Below, in pieces: positions 45,010 through 58,400 of a stretch of 64,000 nucleotides of DNA (its first letter is position 1; each line of letters opens with the position of its first letter). A program made the translations under genes and the position numbers. The notes beneath the pieces are model-generated. The model was not told the DNA's origin. It made no database searches and was given only the letters and a program-made list of their open reading frames with translations. The DNA lies in contig CM074193.1 of assembly GCA_037179385.1 (NCBI GenBank), forward strand, positions 7,337,547 to 7,401,546, in the 5' to 3' direction. Origin of the DNA: Holothuria scabra (taxonomy: Eukaryota > Echinodermata > Holothuroidea > Aspidochirotida > Holothuriidae).

Positions 45010-46880
45010 AAGGTGCAATAAATATACAAACACTGCAATGTCAAGTAGCAGAAGAATGATTATACATGAAAAGATAATTTCTACAAGGAAAAGTCATATC
45101 GAGGAAATTATTATTAGAGGAGTACTGCAGAATATCCATCCAAGGAATGCTGGAATTTTTACTTGAGCATTGTAAAACCACAGATGTGCAGACAGTTGAC
45201 AACTTAAGTGGCAATTATACTTTGTTTTTTCAATTTTTCCACAACTTTAATTCTGTACCACATTTTTCCATTGTGGTAAAACTGATCCATGATCATGGCC
45301 AACTTTATAATTGGTTACAGTGTAGTTGATGCTGTCTAGTCTTGCATCTGAGCAGAATTTTTTTTTACCTGACAAATATTCAGCAATTTTCATTCAACAG
45401 TTATTAATACAAAAGTTATTAACAACTTGAAAGATCTCTTTAATAGTTTTATACTCTGGTAAACAATCAGTTCAGAAGGGAAAAATGAAGTGCTGGAACA
45501 AATGTTAAAATTCTGTTGGCCCCTTGAAAGGAGAAATTGTTATGAAATGTGTGGTGCATCACACTTTCATGGTAATTTGATATATCATTTTCCAGGGAAG
45601 TGCTGTTCAGTCAATAAAAGTAACTTACTTGTAACATTTACTTATTAATATAAGTTCATTTATATTTGAAAGCAGAGTGGCATTATTGGAATTTGGAGCC
45701 CAGCAGGATTTTGTAGTTCTACAGTTTCATTGCAGAGCTTGAAAACTGATGTTCTTGAATAGCATAATACTTGATGCATGGCCTCTCACAAAAAATATTT
45801 TCCCTAACTTCTTCATAGATTTTGGTTTTGAGAGTTCAGTTTGAATCTTGCAAACTTACAAAATTTTTGACACGTTGATTCAATGGATTGGTAATTTCAA
45901 TGTTTTGAGTTTCATTCTCTGTGGCAAAAAAGATTTTTCATACACTATAATTTTGTATGTATTCCTTGAATTCCAAACTACAAGACCATTGTAAAGGCAC
46001 CTTACTGTTCTATTACTGTTTATATTTCATGAAATGCAATATAGAACTTAAAAAAAAAAAAAAACATAAAGCAGTTTTGAAAAAAGAAAACTTATAAGAA
46101 CCCCAAAACTGGCAAGTAAAAAAAATTCAAAAGACAAGTGATACCTTTAATGGGTCAGAAGGGGATCTCAAGTTGCAACATAAAAATTGGACAGTTGTTG
46201 AGGCAAGTATTCTTAGCAGATACAGGATACTCCAGGCATGGGGCTTGCTGCAAAAAGTTGAATATCACAAAGGTATCACATGACCCCTCTGCCAATATGA
46301 AAACAATATACTTGATGCAAATTCATATGTGAGTAGCCAAGAATGTGTATAGCATTTTCCATTTTTGATTGAATTTAAGTTTCTCCAGTCAAGTCTGGCC
46401 TCTAGTTAAGGACTAGCCTTTTTGAATTGTGCACTCTACACAGGGTGGTCATGGCTCATCCTGGGACATACTATTTTTATTATTTAGCTAAGCCTACCAT
46501 CATAAATACTTTCCATTGCCTAGATCATTCTCACATTCTTCTTATCTCAGAATTCTAGCAAAATACTTCTTTAGCATGGCAGTTGGTTATTCCTGCTTGA
46601 ATGTTTGGGACCTCTGACATAGAGATTATACCTTTGCTGGGTAAATCAACTGTAGTCTAATGTCTTTCTGTAGACATTATGCTTTGATGTCTCACTTGAC
46701 TTGAACTTTGGCATTGGGCTGATGGGAATGTGTCATTGTGCCAGCAGAGGATCCCTGATTGACTCAGAGATTCATTAATTGTAGTTAGCACCTTGTAATG
46801 TTCAGCTCCTCATCATATTCCAGATATTTCATGAAATAATTCTTTCTCTACAACCAGCTTATATTTAAGAAAGACTTTAT
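45010..46880. other. COQ3 3' flank, gene-free
   Basis: 3' UTR candidates with several AATAAA signals, then AT-rich spacer. No gene, RNA or clear repeat recognised. Confidence 0.5.
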
Positions 46881-46890
46881 ATTGTATTAA

Positions 46891-47142
46891 CCCTTTACCC
46901 TTGTTTGGGTCCTTTTGGACCCATGCGGAGAGCTCGGCTGTCACCCATCTTTACTGTTTCACGCGGAGATCGAAACTGCGAGTAGCTACCCGAAAATTCG
47001 GCCACAACAACGAGAGAGACAATAGTTTAGGGTCACAGGGTCAATGGCCTACGGAAGCCAATGCGGGGCGGGCTACGTCCGCTTTTCCGCCCACTCCCGA
47101 GGCGCGCAAATATGCCCCGATCGGAGCACGACGGTATTTGGG
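46891..47142. mobile_element. GC-rich TTAA-flanked MITE, piggyBac-like termini
   Basis: A 252-bp block between TTAA at 46887-46890 and 47143-47146. The left end is CCCTTTACCC and the right end TATTTGGG (reverse complement CCCAAATACC). Starting with CCC after TTAA is the piggyBac pattern. It is strikingly GC-rich compared with its AT-rich surroundings. No transposase, so it is a non-autonomous copy. Confidence 0.6.
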
Positions 47143-47529
47143 TTAAAGAATGGTTTAAAAGGGGAAGATTTGGACAAATAAATTGTAAGCTAATCTTTAC
47201 CAGCATTCTCCTTGATTACTGTACATATTTGCTTTTATCTATCTAAAATCTATGCATCAAAACCTATGCATCTGAAGATAAAGTGAATAAATTGAATACT
47301 GCATCCTTATAAATAGGAACTGTCTGCTTATAGAGTTCTGGGATATTGGAACTCTGCTTCCATTGTGTTGTGTTTCATGCTATGAATCATATTCAAGTAT
47401 AGAGCTCATTGTACATTATTTCCCTGCTAAAATGATATCAGGTGTGTGAAAAAGAATATTTAACATATAACTTTTTGTTCATGTTTTTTTTTTTGTGTGT
47501 GTGTGTTTGTGTACTATCATTTCTCTTAC

Positions 47530-47726
47530 CTGACTCCAAATGCATGCAATTATGAATTGAATTACTTTTGCTATTGTTGAATCCAGACAGCAAGTGATGG
47601 TCTGATTTCACTGACAGCCATAACTGTGGTCTATCACTCAGGCTTTTTAGTCTTTCAATTTCCTTGCTTAATACCTGTATCATGGATGAATGTACACTGA
47701 AACGCTTCTTGATTCCTTCAAATTCA
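47530..47726 (-). CDS. Single exon of an unrecognised minus-strand gene
   Basis: Minus-strand acceptor CTCTCATATTCAG and donor GTAAGA, 197 nt. It reads EFEGIKKRFSVHSSMIQVL, then SKEIERLKSLSDRPQLWLSV and IHNCMHLES. The helical, charged IQVLSKEIERLKS part could be a short coiled coil. A decayed homologue in inverted orientation lies at 55740-55975, with its acceptor AG still present but frame and several codons broken. No neighbouring exons found, so it may itself be an isolated duplicated exon. Confidence 0.45.
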
Positions 47727-47828
47727 CTGAATATGAGAGTTTGAAATTCATGTAGACAATAAAGGAAGATGGACCCCACTAATGGCTACCTACTAGACAT
47801 TAAACACAAGCGCTGATCAGGTTCGTCA

Positions 47829-47905
47829 ATAGGCAGTCTTAGGTCACCCCAAACTACAATTTTACCTGTAGTCTACAGAAATTCTCAATTGGCACAGCTC
47901 TTCCC
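47829..47905. repeat. MITE family M1 fragment
   Basis: AGGCAGTCTTAGGTCACCCC, AAACTACAATTTTACC and TCTCAATTGGCACAGCTCTT match the left third of family M1. The rest is absent. Confidence 0.6.
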
Positions 47906-48033
47906 TTACAAAAATGTCCAGTACAATTGCTGCAGGAATCCTATAGGAAATGCACATATCCAGCAGGAAGTAAGCCATTTCCAATTGTTGCATACATAAT
48001 TGAGCACAAATGATGATTGGGCTGAAAGTTGCT

Positions 48034-48503
48034 ACTGTAGGGAGCATATCCCAATTAGCAGGTGTATTAATGTGTCCGTTTGTTCGCCCTCAGATAGAGT
48101 CCCTAAAAGGAGCACTTTTTTGATATGTTATGGAATGAGCTGGGGTTTTCTGTAAGTTTCTTCTGAAAGTATATCAAATGAAGTACCATTGGTGAAAAAA
48201 TGGGCTTAATTGAAGCAGTTTTGTGGAAATTATGGGCCTTAGAAGCTGGCGGAGGCATACCGAGATTTTAGTGAAAAACAAGGCTTGGAAAAGGTGGTTT
48301 GAACTTTGAGGTGAAATAGCAAAAAATCTTCACGGTCATGATATGGTAAATTGAAAGTGCCATGAATGGCCAACTTGTCAGCTTTCATATGAGGGGTAGC
48401 TTGACCCTGGCGAAAACTTCGACAAGCTTTTAGAGGCCCGTTTACTTTTTGGATTTAGTGTGTAAGTCAATGGAGGAATTAATGGGGGTATGCTCCCTGT
48501 AGT
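48034..48503. mobile_element. MITE of about 470 bp with 20-bp terminal inverted repeats
   Basis: The left end is ACTGTAGGGAGCATATCCCA. The right end GGGGGTATGCTCCCTGTAGT gives ACTACAGGGAGCATACCCCC when reversed. About 17 of 20 positions pair. No open frame of note inside. A clear target-site duplication was not found. Confidence 0.6.
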
Positions 48504-49560
48504 TTGCTGGGGGCACATCCCATGATGAAGCGACCCTTCAACCTAGTCAAATGTTTTCTCACAAGGAATCGTATGCCATTCCATTATCACACAGATTTCC
48601 CTAATTATGCATAGCATTATATTTATATGTTGAAAAATCAGCATTTATTTTTGAGAATTTTTTTATCCTCTTCCTCACTGATCTGTGCGTGATAACCAGG
48701 CTATGGTGTTTGGACAGTATCGAGCAGAAGCAGAAGCAGAAGCAGAGAATGATATAGTCTTGTTTGGAGTGTTCCAAAGATAAGCAGGGTAGAGGGCCTA
48801 ATACGACCCTCTAGGCTTCCAAGCCGATGTGTGGTGGACGCAAATTAACCAGAGTCTTGAAACAAGACTAAGAATGATATAGACAACAGACATTAGCTCG
48901 AATTGAATCCTAAACTGCATTAGTAACTTTGCCCAAATATTATCTTCAACTCGGTGAGGCTCCGGATTTGAATACGTGGATAACATCATGCCTCTGAACT
49001 TGGATTTTTCTGATTTTTTAGGCAGCAAAGTCAAAGAGTGTGACTTACTCCTAATGGTACGTTCGTGGCAATAATTTTCAATTCCCTCAAATATTTTTAA
49101 CTTTAATGCTAAGCGTGTGATACGTAGGAATCCTGTAAGTACTCGTTTACCTCTGAACTTATTGTGTGGAAACCAGTTGTGCGAAATGAAAAATGCAGTG
49201 CAGGGTCAATAGGCCCCACCCAGTGCAAATGCAAACGTCCATTGTACATAGGCTAGCATGCACTCTATTGGCAATGTATTACTAACTGTACGTGTGAAGT
49301 AAATAAATTATTTTATTTGCAGTACTTTGATAACAAAGCATTCAGTGATTAACAGTTGAGATCCCCTATCAAGGCTATAATGAGAATACAGGTCAGGCCA
49401 CTCTTTGTTTTTTTTTTTTGCCATGAATTTTTTTTGACCATTTGTGGGGTGGCAGCCCCCAACCCGGTCCCCATTCAGTAAGGTCCAGGTGGCCCTGCAA
49501 ATCAGATCAGAGCCAGTGAGTGCCATAGTATAAGTATAAGGTCTTAACTCACAGAATAAA
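48504..49560. other. Gene-free stretch
   Basis: Includes a short AGCAGA repeat (48724-48750). No supported coding or RNA feature. Confidence 0.4.
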
Positions 49561-49569
49561 GATAAACAG

Positions 49570-49860
49570 CATGTCCTCTCAACCCAAACTACAACTATAG
49601 TAGTAGTCTACAAAAATTACCTATTAGCTCAGTTCTTTGATTGGCAGCTACTGTAGTTCCAACAATGCAGAGTATTAAAGCTTATATTACACAAAATGAA
49701 CTGTACTGTGAGTGTTTTGATTTGTACACATTGCTCTTTTATAGTCACCTGAAGCAATGAAATGAGATTGCAACTGGAAGAGGATGAATTTGAGACGATT
49801 GTGGGAGGGGCATAAATAAGAAAGTTTAGGAGAATTGGTGAGAGATTTGGGCCTTATGGA
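49570..49860. mobile_element. MITE family M1, old diverged copy
   Basis: CTCTCAACCCAAACTACAAC, TTTGATTGGCAGCTACTGTA, GTGAGTGTTTTGATT and GTGGGAGGGGCAT follow the order of the M1 family, closest to the copy at 40339. The ends are eroded. Confidence 0.6.
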
Positions 49861-49989
49861 TGGAGTGTGTGGTCTCATTACATGAATACTTTTTTCCTCA
49901 ATGATTAGCCTATTTTCCAAAGCAATTGGCATTTTTGAAAAGTAAACTCTGCAGTCTATGAGTTTATAACTTAGGTAAGGTCAGGTGAG

Positions 49990-50960
49990 GTCCAGTGAAG
50001 TAAGCAATTTTTCTCTGAAGGGCGGGTCATGCAGTATGTGGAGTGATTGCCTGTAGGGGGAGGAGGGGTCTATAAGGGAGAGGGTTTCCCTTTCCCCTTT
50101 GAAAATTCTTGGCCTTCTCAAGGAGCTTAAATGCAAAATGGTGCAAGACTTTTAATTTTACAGGAATAGTCCTGAAAGTTGCATTGTGGTGGTTAATGGA
50201 GTAAAACTGAACATTTCAGTCTTTACATGCAGTCAGATACTGTACAGTACCATGTGCGCTACTGGTTCCTATTCTAAGAAAAATTTGTTTTTAAATTTGC
50301 ATACTTTTAGGAGTCAAAATAAAAGAGCATCAGTGATGGGCTTAAGGGCATGGGAGCATGTCAGTTTTTTATTTTTATGCACGAAAAAATTAATTCTACC
50401 ATAAATGCAATACTATCAAAGTTGGGCGCCACCATCAGTTGGTGTGGAGAGAAAAGAAAATTTTGAAAAATCTCTACTCCTCAGATGGCAGAAAATTGTG
50501 TTATCATGCTTGTAAAAGTTTATATAGTCTTTTTTTTTTTTAGCTTTCCTTTGTAATAATAAAAAAACCAGCAACTTGCTAAGAGATCAGAAATTTATCA
50601 CAAAATATACCATAACATTAAATGAAATGGTATTTAATCTTCAGGGGGAAACTACAGCAGAATTGAAAATTTGCTGTGTTTTCTAGTTGCAACTCTTGGC
50701 TAAATTCAAAATCCTCTGAATTTGATATAATTGTGTGTGTAACTGTCCAAACTCCCGACTATAAAAGGTTTTACTCCTAACACCTGTTGCATGATAATGT
50801 AACACTATTGCTCACTGCACCTAAACATCCACCACTCCCCTGCCCCTTTCTTTACCCGCTGCGAAACGAGCCTACGGGATAGCCCCTTCCCCTTTGAAAT
50901 TTTTTGTAATAGTGCCCTTACATGAAATCTGGTGCCACACATGCTACCTTCTGTGAGGAA
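49990..50960. repeat. Interspersed repeat (family R3), copy 2
   Basis: Shares scattered blocks with 28095-29060, such as CATGCAGTAT, GAGGGGTCTA, GCGCCACCATCAGTT and GAAAATTTTGAAAAATC. The class is unknown. Confidence 0.45.
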
Positions 50961-51199
50961 GGGGTGGGTGGCATGGCCCAATGCCCCTCCCTGGGTACTT
51001 TACTGGTGGGGTAAGATAAAATTTATTGATACATGTCCATCATAAAATAAAAATTGACAAAAAGCACTCACTTAAAAAATGAATAAATATTAAAGTGAAG
51101 TTTTCTATTTATCTTACAATGTACAGTACGTAACACTTCAATTTATTAGTTTTTAGACATTATTTATCTTAAATTTAAACAAAAAATTAAACAACAAAT

Positions 51200-51320
51200 T
51201 TTTGGCCTTTTGCCATGCGAGACCAGGACAATTTCTGAGGCCGCAAGGGTCCGAGAACAAGACCGAGACCACAGGGTGTCGAGACTGAGACCAGGAAAAA
51301 ACGGTCTAGATACAGAGACC
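51200..51320. repeat. GAGACC-rich degenerate repeat
   Basis: Repeated words GAGACCAGGA, GACCGAGACC, GAGACTGAGACCAGG and GAGACCAGTCTC within about 120 bp. No coding signal. Confidence 0.45.
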
Positions 51321-51884
51321 AGTCTCAAGCACTACTGTACAACATTGCTTGTGGCTTGACTTGACTTGAACATGTTTGACTCGTCAACATTGGAAATCAT
51401 CATTTTTTAATCTTTTGATTGGTTTTCATTCAACCCGAAAGCAAAAGTATAGAATCTGTAATCCATGCAGTTAAACTACATTATAAAAGACCTTACACAT
51501 TCTTATGCCTTTAGCTGCACCCACAGGATAAACACTACTGTGTACAACTGTACATAGTCCCTTTTTTGTTTGTCCACCAAGTGTAAATGTGAAGAATGCT
51601 TCCCATCAGTTGCTAAGCAAAATTCTGAGGTCAATCAACTGAAAGCATAAAGCACTTTTATGGTACCAATGATTGTGCATGTGACAGACAGGAGTGTCTT
51701 CTTATGTGCCCACCTTTCAAGGAAAGGTAGACTGTTGCTTCACATTGCTATCCTTGGTATTAACACTTCAACTGGGGATTGGTCTGTTGTGCTTCAATGT
51801 CAAGACTGTCATTCATCATGTGCAGTGCTAGCTAGCGGAGGTTCTCTTGCATCATTATAAATTCATGCAATTTCACATAACATG

Positions 51885-52120
51885 ACTTGTGATTGACTTG
51901 GGAAGAAATGACTTGTGACTTGACTTGACTTGACTTGACTTGACTTGACTTGACTTGACTTGACTTGAGTTGACTTGACTTGAAGAAATTTGACTGGTGA
52001 CTTGACTTGCAAGAAAGTGAAGTGACTTGTGACTTGACTTGACTTGACTGGGAAAGAAAAATGACTTGATTTGACTTGGCAATGAATGATGTGTGACTTG
52101 ACTTGAAGAAAAATGACTTG
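51885..52120. repeat. TGACT pentanucleotide tandem repeat
   Basis: (TGACT)n runs at 51915-51970 and shorter runs until 52120, interleaved with AAGAAA insertions. They keep minus-strand frames open with SSQVK repeats, which is an artefact of the 5-bp period. Confidence 0.85.
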
Positions 52121-52340
52121 TCAACAACTATGTAACCAACTGACCTAGAGTTTACGTTAATTGTTTGTTTAAATCCCTTGCTTACTATAAAATTGTGAGA
52201 AACTGAAGTGATGGACCAACAGACTGAAGGTTGGTATACAATATAGTTTGATCACATTTTGAACAGCAGAAATGCAAAAATAATAAAAAATTCTAAAGAA
52301 ATTATTGTCTCTGAATGACTTTTTGTTTTTCTTCCTGCAG

Positions 52341-52406
52341 AAAAAAGATGAGAAAATTACAGCACTAGAAACAGAAAATGCATTACTACATTTAAAGCTC
52401 TCAAAG
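52341..52406 (+). CDS. Kinesin coiled-coil exon a
   Basis: Acceptor TTTCTTCCTGCAG, donor GTATTA, 22 codons, phase 0-0. It reads KKDEKITALETENALLHLKL, a heptad-rich helix. First exon I can support, although the gene should start upstream. Confidence 0.7.
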
Positions 52407-55400
52407 GTATTACAGTCTCTTGTAGATTCCATAGTTTTCCATACTACTGATCTTGTAGACGTATTTGCATTTAGTTGAAAATTTGGGTTCCAGTTGGTCT
52501 CTGAGCGATGAATTCACAGCAACTCTCTATAGGGGCTTTGTCATTGTTCCCAAAGTTCGCTGTCCCCGAGGTTCAATGTTCCCGAATCTTGAGAACATCC
52601 ACACTTCTGGGAAGTTGGGAACATCAAACCCCGGGAATAATGAACCTTTTTATCATTGTCAAATCATTGAAATATACGTTAACAGTGAACAATGAACCCA
52701 GGGAATATCAAGCAGATCCCTCTGTATGTACATACAGTGCCTTTTACATAACATACATTATTTCATTCTCAATTTTTCATTAAAAGTGCTGTTGGGAAGG
52801 TCCTTCTGTCATAACACCCACTATAAATTTGTTTCTCTTGTCATTGTCATTTGAGCAAGTACTAATGTCCTTTTGATAAAACCTTTTTCTTGTAGTAAAT
52901 ATCAAAGGCTAAGTGGATTAAAAAAATTTGAATACAGATAATCTAGAGTAGATCAACCTCATGAAGTGTAACTTGGGATAAATGGGTCTACCACAGATGT
53001 TTCCAGGGCTAACAACAATTGTCCCAGTGATGACTGTTCAACATTTTTGTGTTATTTCAATAGCAGACAATGATTACAAGGTTTGTTGTTTTTTCAGGGC
53101 TGGTGTTTTTAGAGAGGTAGGACCGACTGCATGGTCAAGTGGTTAAAGCATCCGACTTGCAGTCGGGAGGTTGGGTGTTCGAGTCCCAGCTGGGTCATAC
53201 TGAAGACTTTAAAACCTCCTTGATGCTCAGCATAAGCAATGGAGTATCGAAAACAAGCCAGTGAGCCACAACTGGAAAGAAGGCTGTGGCCAAGGCAACT
53301 TGAACCAGTTGGTTGGAAACTGGGCCATAAAACTCTAAAGATATTGGGGTAAATGATATGTTATGGTTAACTGTTAAACCCTTAGAACAGTGAACCCTGG
53401 GAACATTGGCCAAACCCCAGGTGGCTGAGATAACGAAGTTTGATTGTTGGAGTACATGCGACCTCAATGAAATTTTGCATAAAACTGGTCCATTTCTTCA
53501 CAAATATAATGCAGACTTATAAGTTTTATTAAAATGCTAGCGTGCCTTTAATATAAAGAGGTTTTCCACCAATGTCACAATATCATGTGTGATGTTTTGT
53601 ATTCCAGCCGTATATTGACTCTCAGACTGTCACTGCTGTATGTATGTAGAGGTTATAGCTACTGTAACTGCTTGAAAGAAAGATAAAATTATAATTCAAT
53701 ACAGTATATGCTCTTCTGTTGAGTTCATTGATGGTGCTGGAAATTTTGGAGGCATTTTTTCAGACATTGCCAATAAAGAACGCTCAGAAAATGAAATCAG
53801 AATCAAGTTAATCAAGGATTAATTATCATTCTAAACTCAATATTTATGGAATGCCCCAGGTACATTTGAACTTGACCTTAGATTTTATGAATGGTAGAAC
53901 CCAAGGCTTAGGCCAATTAAAATGTTCAGTTGGTCTATTCCATGTAATATTTGGGACAATGGCTGTTTGTCTTCTTTTTGAGAAGAGTATTTAAACTTTT
54001 TAACTTAAAATTTTGATGATGTAAGGGCTAGACAAATTAAGGCGAGTGTTTCTTCAGATGACTTAACCAACACAAAGTGTGCAGTAAGCATAACCAATTT
54101 TCACATCAAATTGCTGCAGTTCAGCATGTTTTTCTGTCGGAACTTGTAGTCTGTAGGAAAATTGTATAATTTACTTGCACATTATACAGTAGTGCCCCAG
54201 TTGTGACACTCAACCGTACAGCAAACTTCCCTCTTTTAACTGTGAAACCCTTTAATGCAGTATCTGGTCACATTGCAAGTCAATATATGTAGCCTGTACT
54301 GGGGAAACATTACTGTACTAAGGTACTCCATATGTAGCTAATTTAGCAGCTAGCATGGATGACAAAGAGAAATCAGAAGAGTGTTGATGTCACATGTGAA
54401 AAGCTCTTGATACATTTACAGTATTGGAATAGGAATGCTTTAATTTCAGGTCATCAAGAAATTGAATTTTTCCTCTAAATTTGAAACAAAGAGATCATTC
54501 GATAGATACATACATGTGTATCATTAAAAATCAGGTAAGTGCAGGATGTCCAATTATCTGTATGTGTTATGTTCCAGCAATAGGCTATAATTACACAGTT
54601 GCTTAATTTGATTGGCAAAAACATTCTTAAAACCCATCATTCAAAGCACTGCTTTGTCTCTTCAGTCTATAGATTATCATTATAAAACCAGTCATCTAAT
54701 TTTGAGGTGTACACGTACAGGTACATTTAGTCAAATGTGTAATTTCTCATTTACTGTACATATAGCTCAAAGGACAACTTCAGGAGGAAAGGAAACAGAA
54801 AAACCTTAAAGATGATGAACTTCTCACTGCTACTGCAATCCATCACTCCTGGAGATTAAAAGGAAATGCCCTATCAAAGGAGATTAAGGTAAACAAACAG
54901 TTTAAAAGTGTATTAAGTATAAATTCTTGAGACACTGGGTAAACTAGTCTAAATTACAGCACTGTTAAACAAGGATCAGTTTTTTCAGTGTCATAGTTAC
55001 AAGTATTTTTGAGACAATACTGTAACATACATTACATAGACATTCCTGGTAGGGCTCTGAATGTGTAACAATTAATCGCTAAACAATCGCATGTGGAATA
55101 AATGTTTGAACAAAGCTTCAAGCAATTAATAGCAAATCCTGTTTTTGACAGATTTTTATCCATTTGTATACTCTGATGATCCCTAGGTGTTGTTAAATGG
55201 AAAATTCTGGGCATATCTGAACCTTGTAGGTTTCAAAATTGCAGAATAATTTGATTTTACCATGCAAGATAACAACCATTATTATTTCAGCATTACATGT
55301 AGTAGGCCAATCAATCACTACATACTGAAATTATTTTTTTTTTCTGTGATAAGGCAATTACGATTAATCACTAAACAATTGCAATTTTTTGAGATTAAAC

Positions 55401-58400
55401 GTTTAGTTATTTTGCTAAATGTTCTCAGCCCTAATTTGTGGGTTCTGGTGCATTGATACCTTAATTAGCTGTCTGCAACCAGTCATGTAGTATGAGTTTT
55501 TTTGGAAGTGTGAGCTGAACAGTATATTTACCATGTATAATATCAGTAAAAAGTTCAACATTAATGCTGGTTCTTGTCTTTCAAGATTTTAAAGTTATGG
55601 TAACTGTTAAAACACACTACTGAAACAAATGAAGAGAAATTAATATATTAATTAGTTTGAGTATTTAAAAGGTACTCAATGTTTAGGTTTTTATGAAAGT
55701 ATCTAGATGAATCCAATCAGCCCTAGTGTTTAGTGACTTTATGCAGCCATTAGTGGGGTCCATCAGCCATAAATCATCTTCATTTATTGTCTACATGAAT
55801 TTTAAACCTTCTTATTCAGTGCAATTGAAGGAATCGAGATAAAGTTTAGTGTAAAACCATCCATGATACACAGTTAAGCAAGGAAATTGAAAGATTAAAA
55901 CGTGATAGACCCCAGTTATGGCCAACTAAAATCAGACAATCACTTGACTGTACGGATTCATCTATAGTATGCTCTATATTTTTAAGGTAGTTGTTTTATT
56001 TTAAAGTTCAAGAAGAATTTAAGTTGACTTCAATCCACAAAGTATTTCCTTGTTTCTGTATCTGTAATTTTTGATAAATATGGAAAAATGAATGAATGAA
56101 ACCATTGATTATGATAAGATTGGGGCGTCATCTGTTCCAAATTTTTGATCCAGGTGGTACTGAATTAACATTGAAAGCAGTCAGGAGGAAGAAGCCTTTA
56201 TATAAAAGCAGGAGAGCTAACTATGATAAACTTTGTCAATAGTAAAGCTGGCTTGATTCAGTGGGATTTATAGTTTGGCTTTATTTTGATTTATAAAATG
56301 AAGTTACTTTTTGCAATTTTCAAACTTTATTTCATATTTTGCTTGATTTATCACATCACAATTTTACCAAACAACTTACAGAAGGAAGTTTTGTGATAGG
56401 ATGTGCACTGGAAAGGCCCTGTAGGAATTAACAACAAATGACAGTCCCTCAGAAAAATAAAAACAAATGATTACATTTAGCAAAAAAAGCAACTTATTTA
56501 TGTATATTCCCTACCCATCTATCCCCACCTACTCAATCAGAGAGGCCCCCAATCCAATGTGTTACATATTAAATACCTCTTCCAGACACTGAGAGAATGT
56601 TTGACAGAACTAAAAGATGAAGTTGAAGACATTCCCTGTAGAATGGAGGAAACTATGCAACCAGCTGTTGATGTAGCTCAAATTATAGAAGAGAGGTTGT
56701 CATTGAGGGATGCCACCGTGAGAGGTTTGGATTCATTAGAGATTTTGTCTGATATGTTGTCTTTTTGTGGAATTACTCATCAGTTTGCCAAAGATGAACT
56801 ACTGTACCTGTTGGTTCTCAAAGCCAGCATTTGGGGTCACTACTTTGTTCTCTTGTACATCATTTGCTAAATGCTGGTGACATGGAATGTTTAGATGTTA
56901 TACAGGACTCCCACTCAGCCCCCTTGTCATCGTAAATAAATAATTTCACTTCACCCCTGGGGAAGTTACAGTATTTTAGTTAAGAAACTTATCTAAATAT
57001 CTAGAGTTCTATTACATTTCTGTAAGTCATTGATAATCTAGTTACAGTATATGATGGATACGTGTTCATATTACCAATGTAATGGCGTGTGTGTATGTGT
57101 GTGTGTGACGCCCGCTTGTAAACACAATATCCCAAGAAGGGTAACTCTTAGTGATCTTAAACTTGGCATGTAGATTGCCCACATTGAGTAGAAGATCCGT
57201 ATTGTTTTTGGTGGAGGTCAAAGGTCATTTTGGGTCACCAGGGGTCAAATGGTAAATACCTTGGAAATTGCTTGTAAACACAATATCTCCAGAAGGAAAA
57301 ATGTGAGTGATCTCATACTTACCATGTGGATTGCCCATATTGAGTAGATAATCCCTATCGTTTTTGGTGGAGGTCAAAGGTCATTTGGGGTCACCAGAGG
57401 TGAAAAGGTCAAAACCTTGTAAACACTGTATCTCAAGAAGGGTAATTGTGAGGGGCTCTTATACATAGCATGTAGATTGTCCATGTTAAGTAGATGATCC
57501 CTATTGTTTTTGGTGGAGGTCAAAGGTCATCTGGGGTCACCAGAGGTCAAAACATCAAAACTTTGTAAACTCTATATTTCAAGAAGGGTAACTGTGAGGG
57601 ATCTCATACTTAGCATGTGGATTGTCCATATTGAGTAGATGATCCCTATTGTTTTTGCTGGAGGTCAAAGGTCATTTAGGGTCATCAGAGGTTAAACCTT
57701 GCACATACTTTATCTCAAAAAGGGTAACTGTTAAGGTAAATATTCATTAGTGCATAGGGTTAAGGGTTTTGAATGGCATGAGTAATGTAAGATGCATAGG
57801 TAAGCTTTTGGAATCCACTTCATTATGTAAATAATCAAGTTGGGTAATTTCAAAATATGTACTGAAGCAATCTCACTGTACAGAGAATGTCTAAAGTGCA
57901 TAAAAGTGCATTTGTTACAGTATTTATGTTGATTTGGGTTTGAAGTTTTGCCATATGACATTTAGTGCCAGTATTAATATGCATAAGAGTAAGTAGGTAG
58001 AACAAAATCTGGAAAAATTAAAAATGAAAATACTGTTCATCAGGCTGACATGTTAGTCAATTTATCTTTGTCATAGGTATGCTGATTTTGGCCTATAGAT
58101 TTTCATGAAATATATTTCCTACTCTTAAGTGGAAGTTTCTAGCAGTGTCTGGAACATGTGAGTAAAACAAAGGCTGTACGAGGGTTATTTGGGGACATAG
58201 TCTGAACATATTAGAGAAAGCTTCCATGCCCACAAAGCAGAGGAATTGTTCAGTGCAGAACTTCATAAGTGTTAACTTTGAACAGATCAAGTGCTCTGTA
58301 TGATGCCCAAAATTTCTTTTAGAGCATACAAACATTTTTTCTTCCGTAACCCTAAAGAAAAAATGAAGATAACATTAAATTTAGTATCAAAGATTTTTAA

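Noticed and set aside
51873..52127. SSQVK-repeat open frame
   Set aside because: Comes from the TGACT pentanucleotide repeat.
53127..53200. Possible tRNA gene with A- and B-boxes
   Set aside because: It is the head of a SINE with a conserved non-tRNA body, repeated elsewhere in the window. A proper acceptor stem is not evident.
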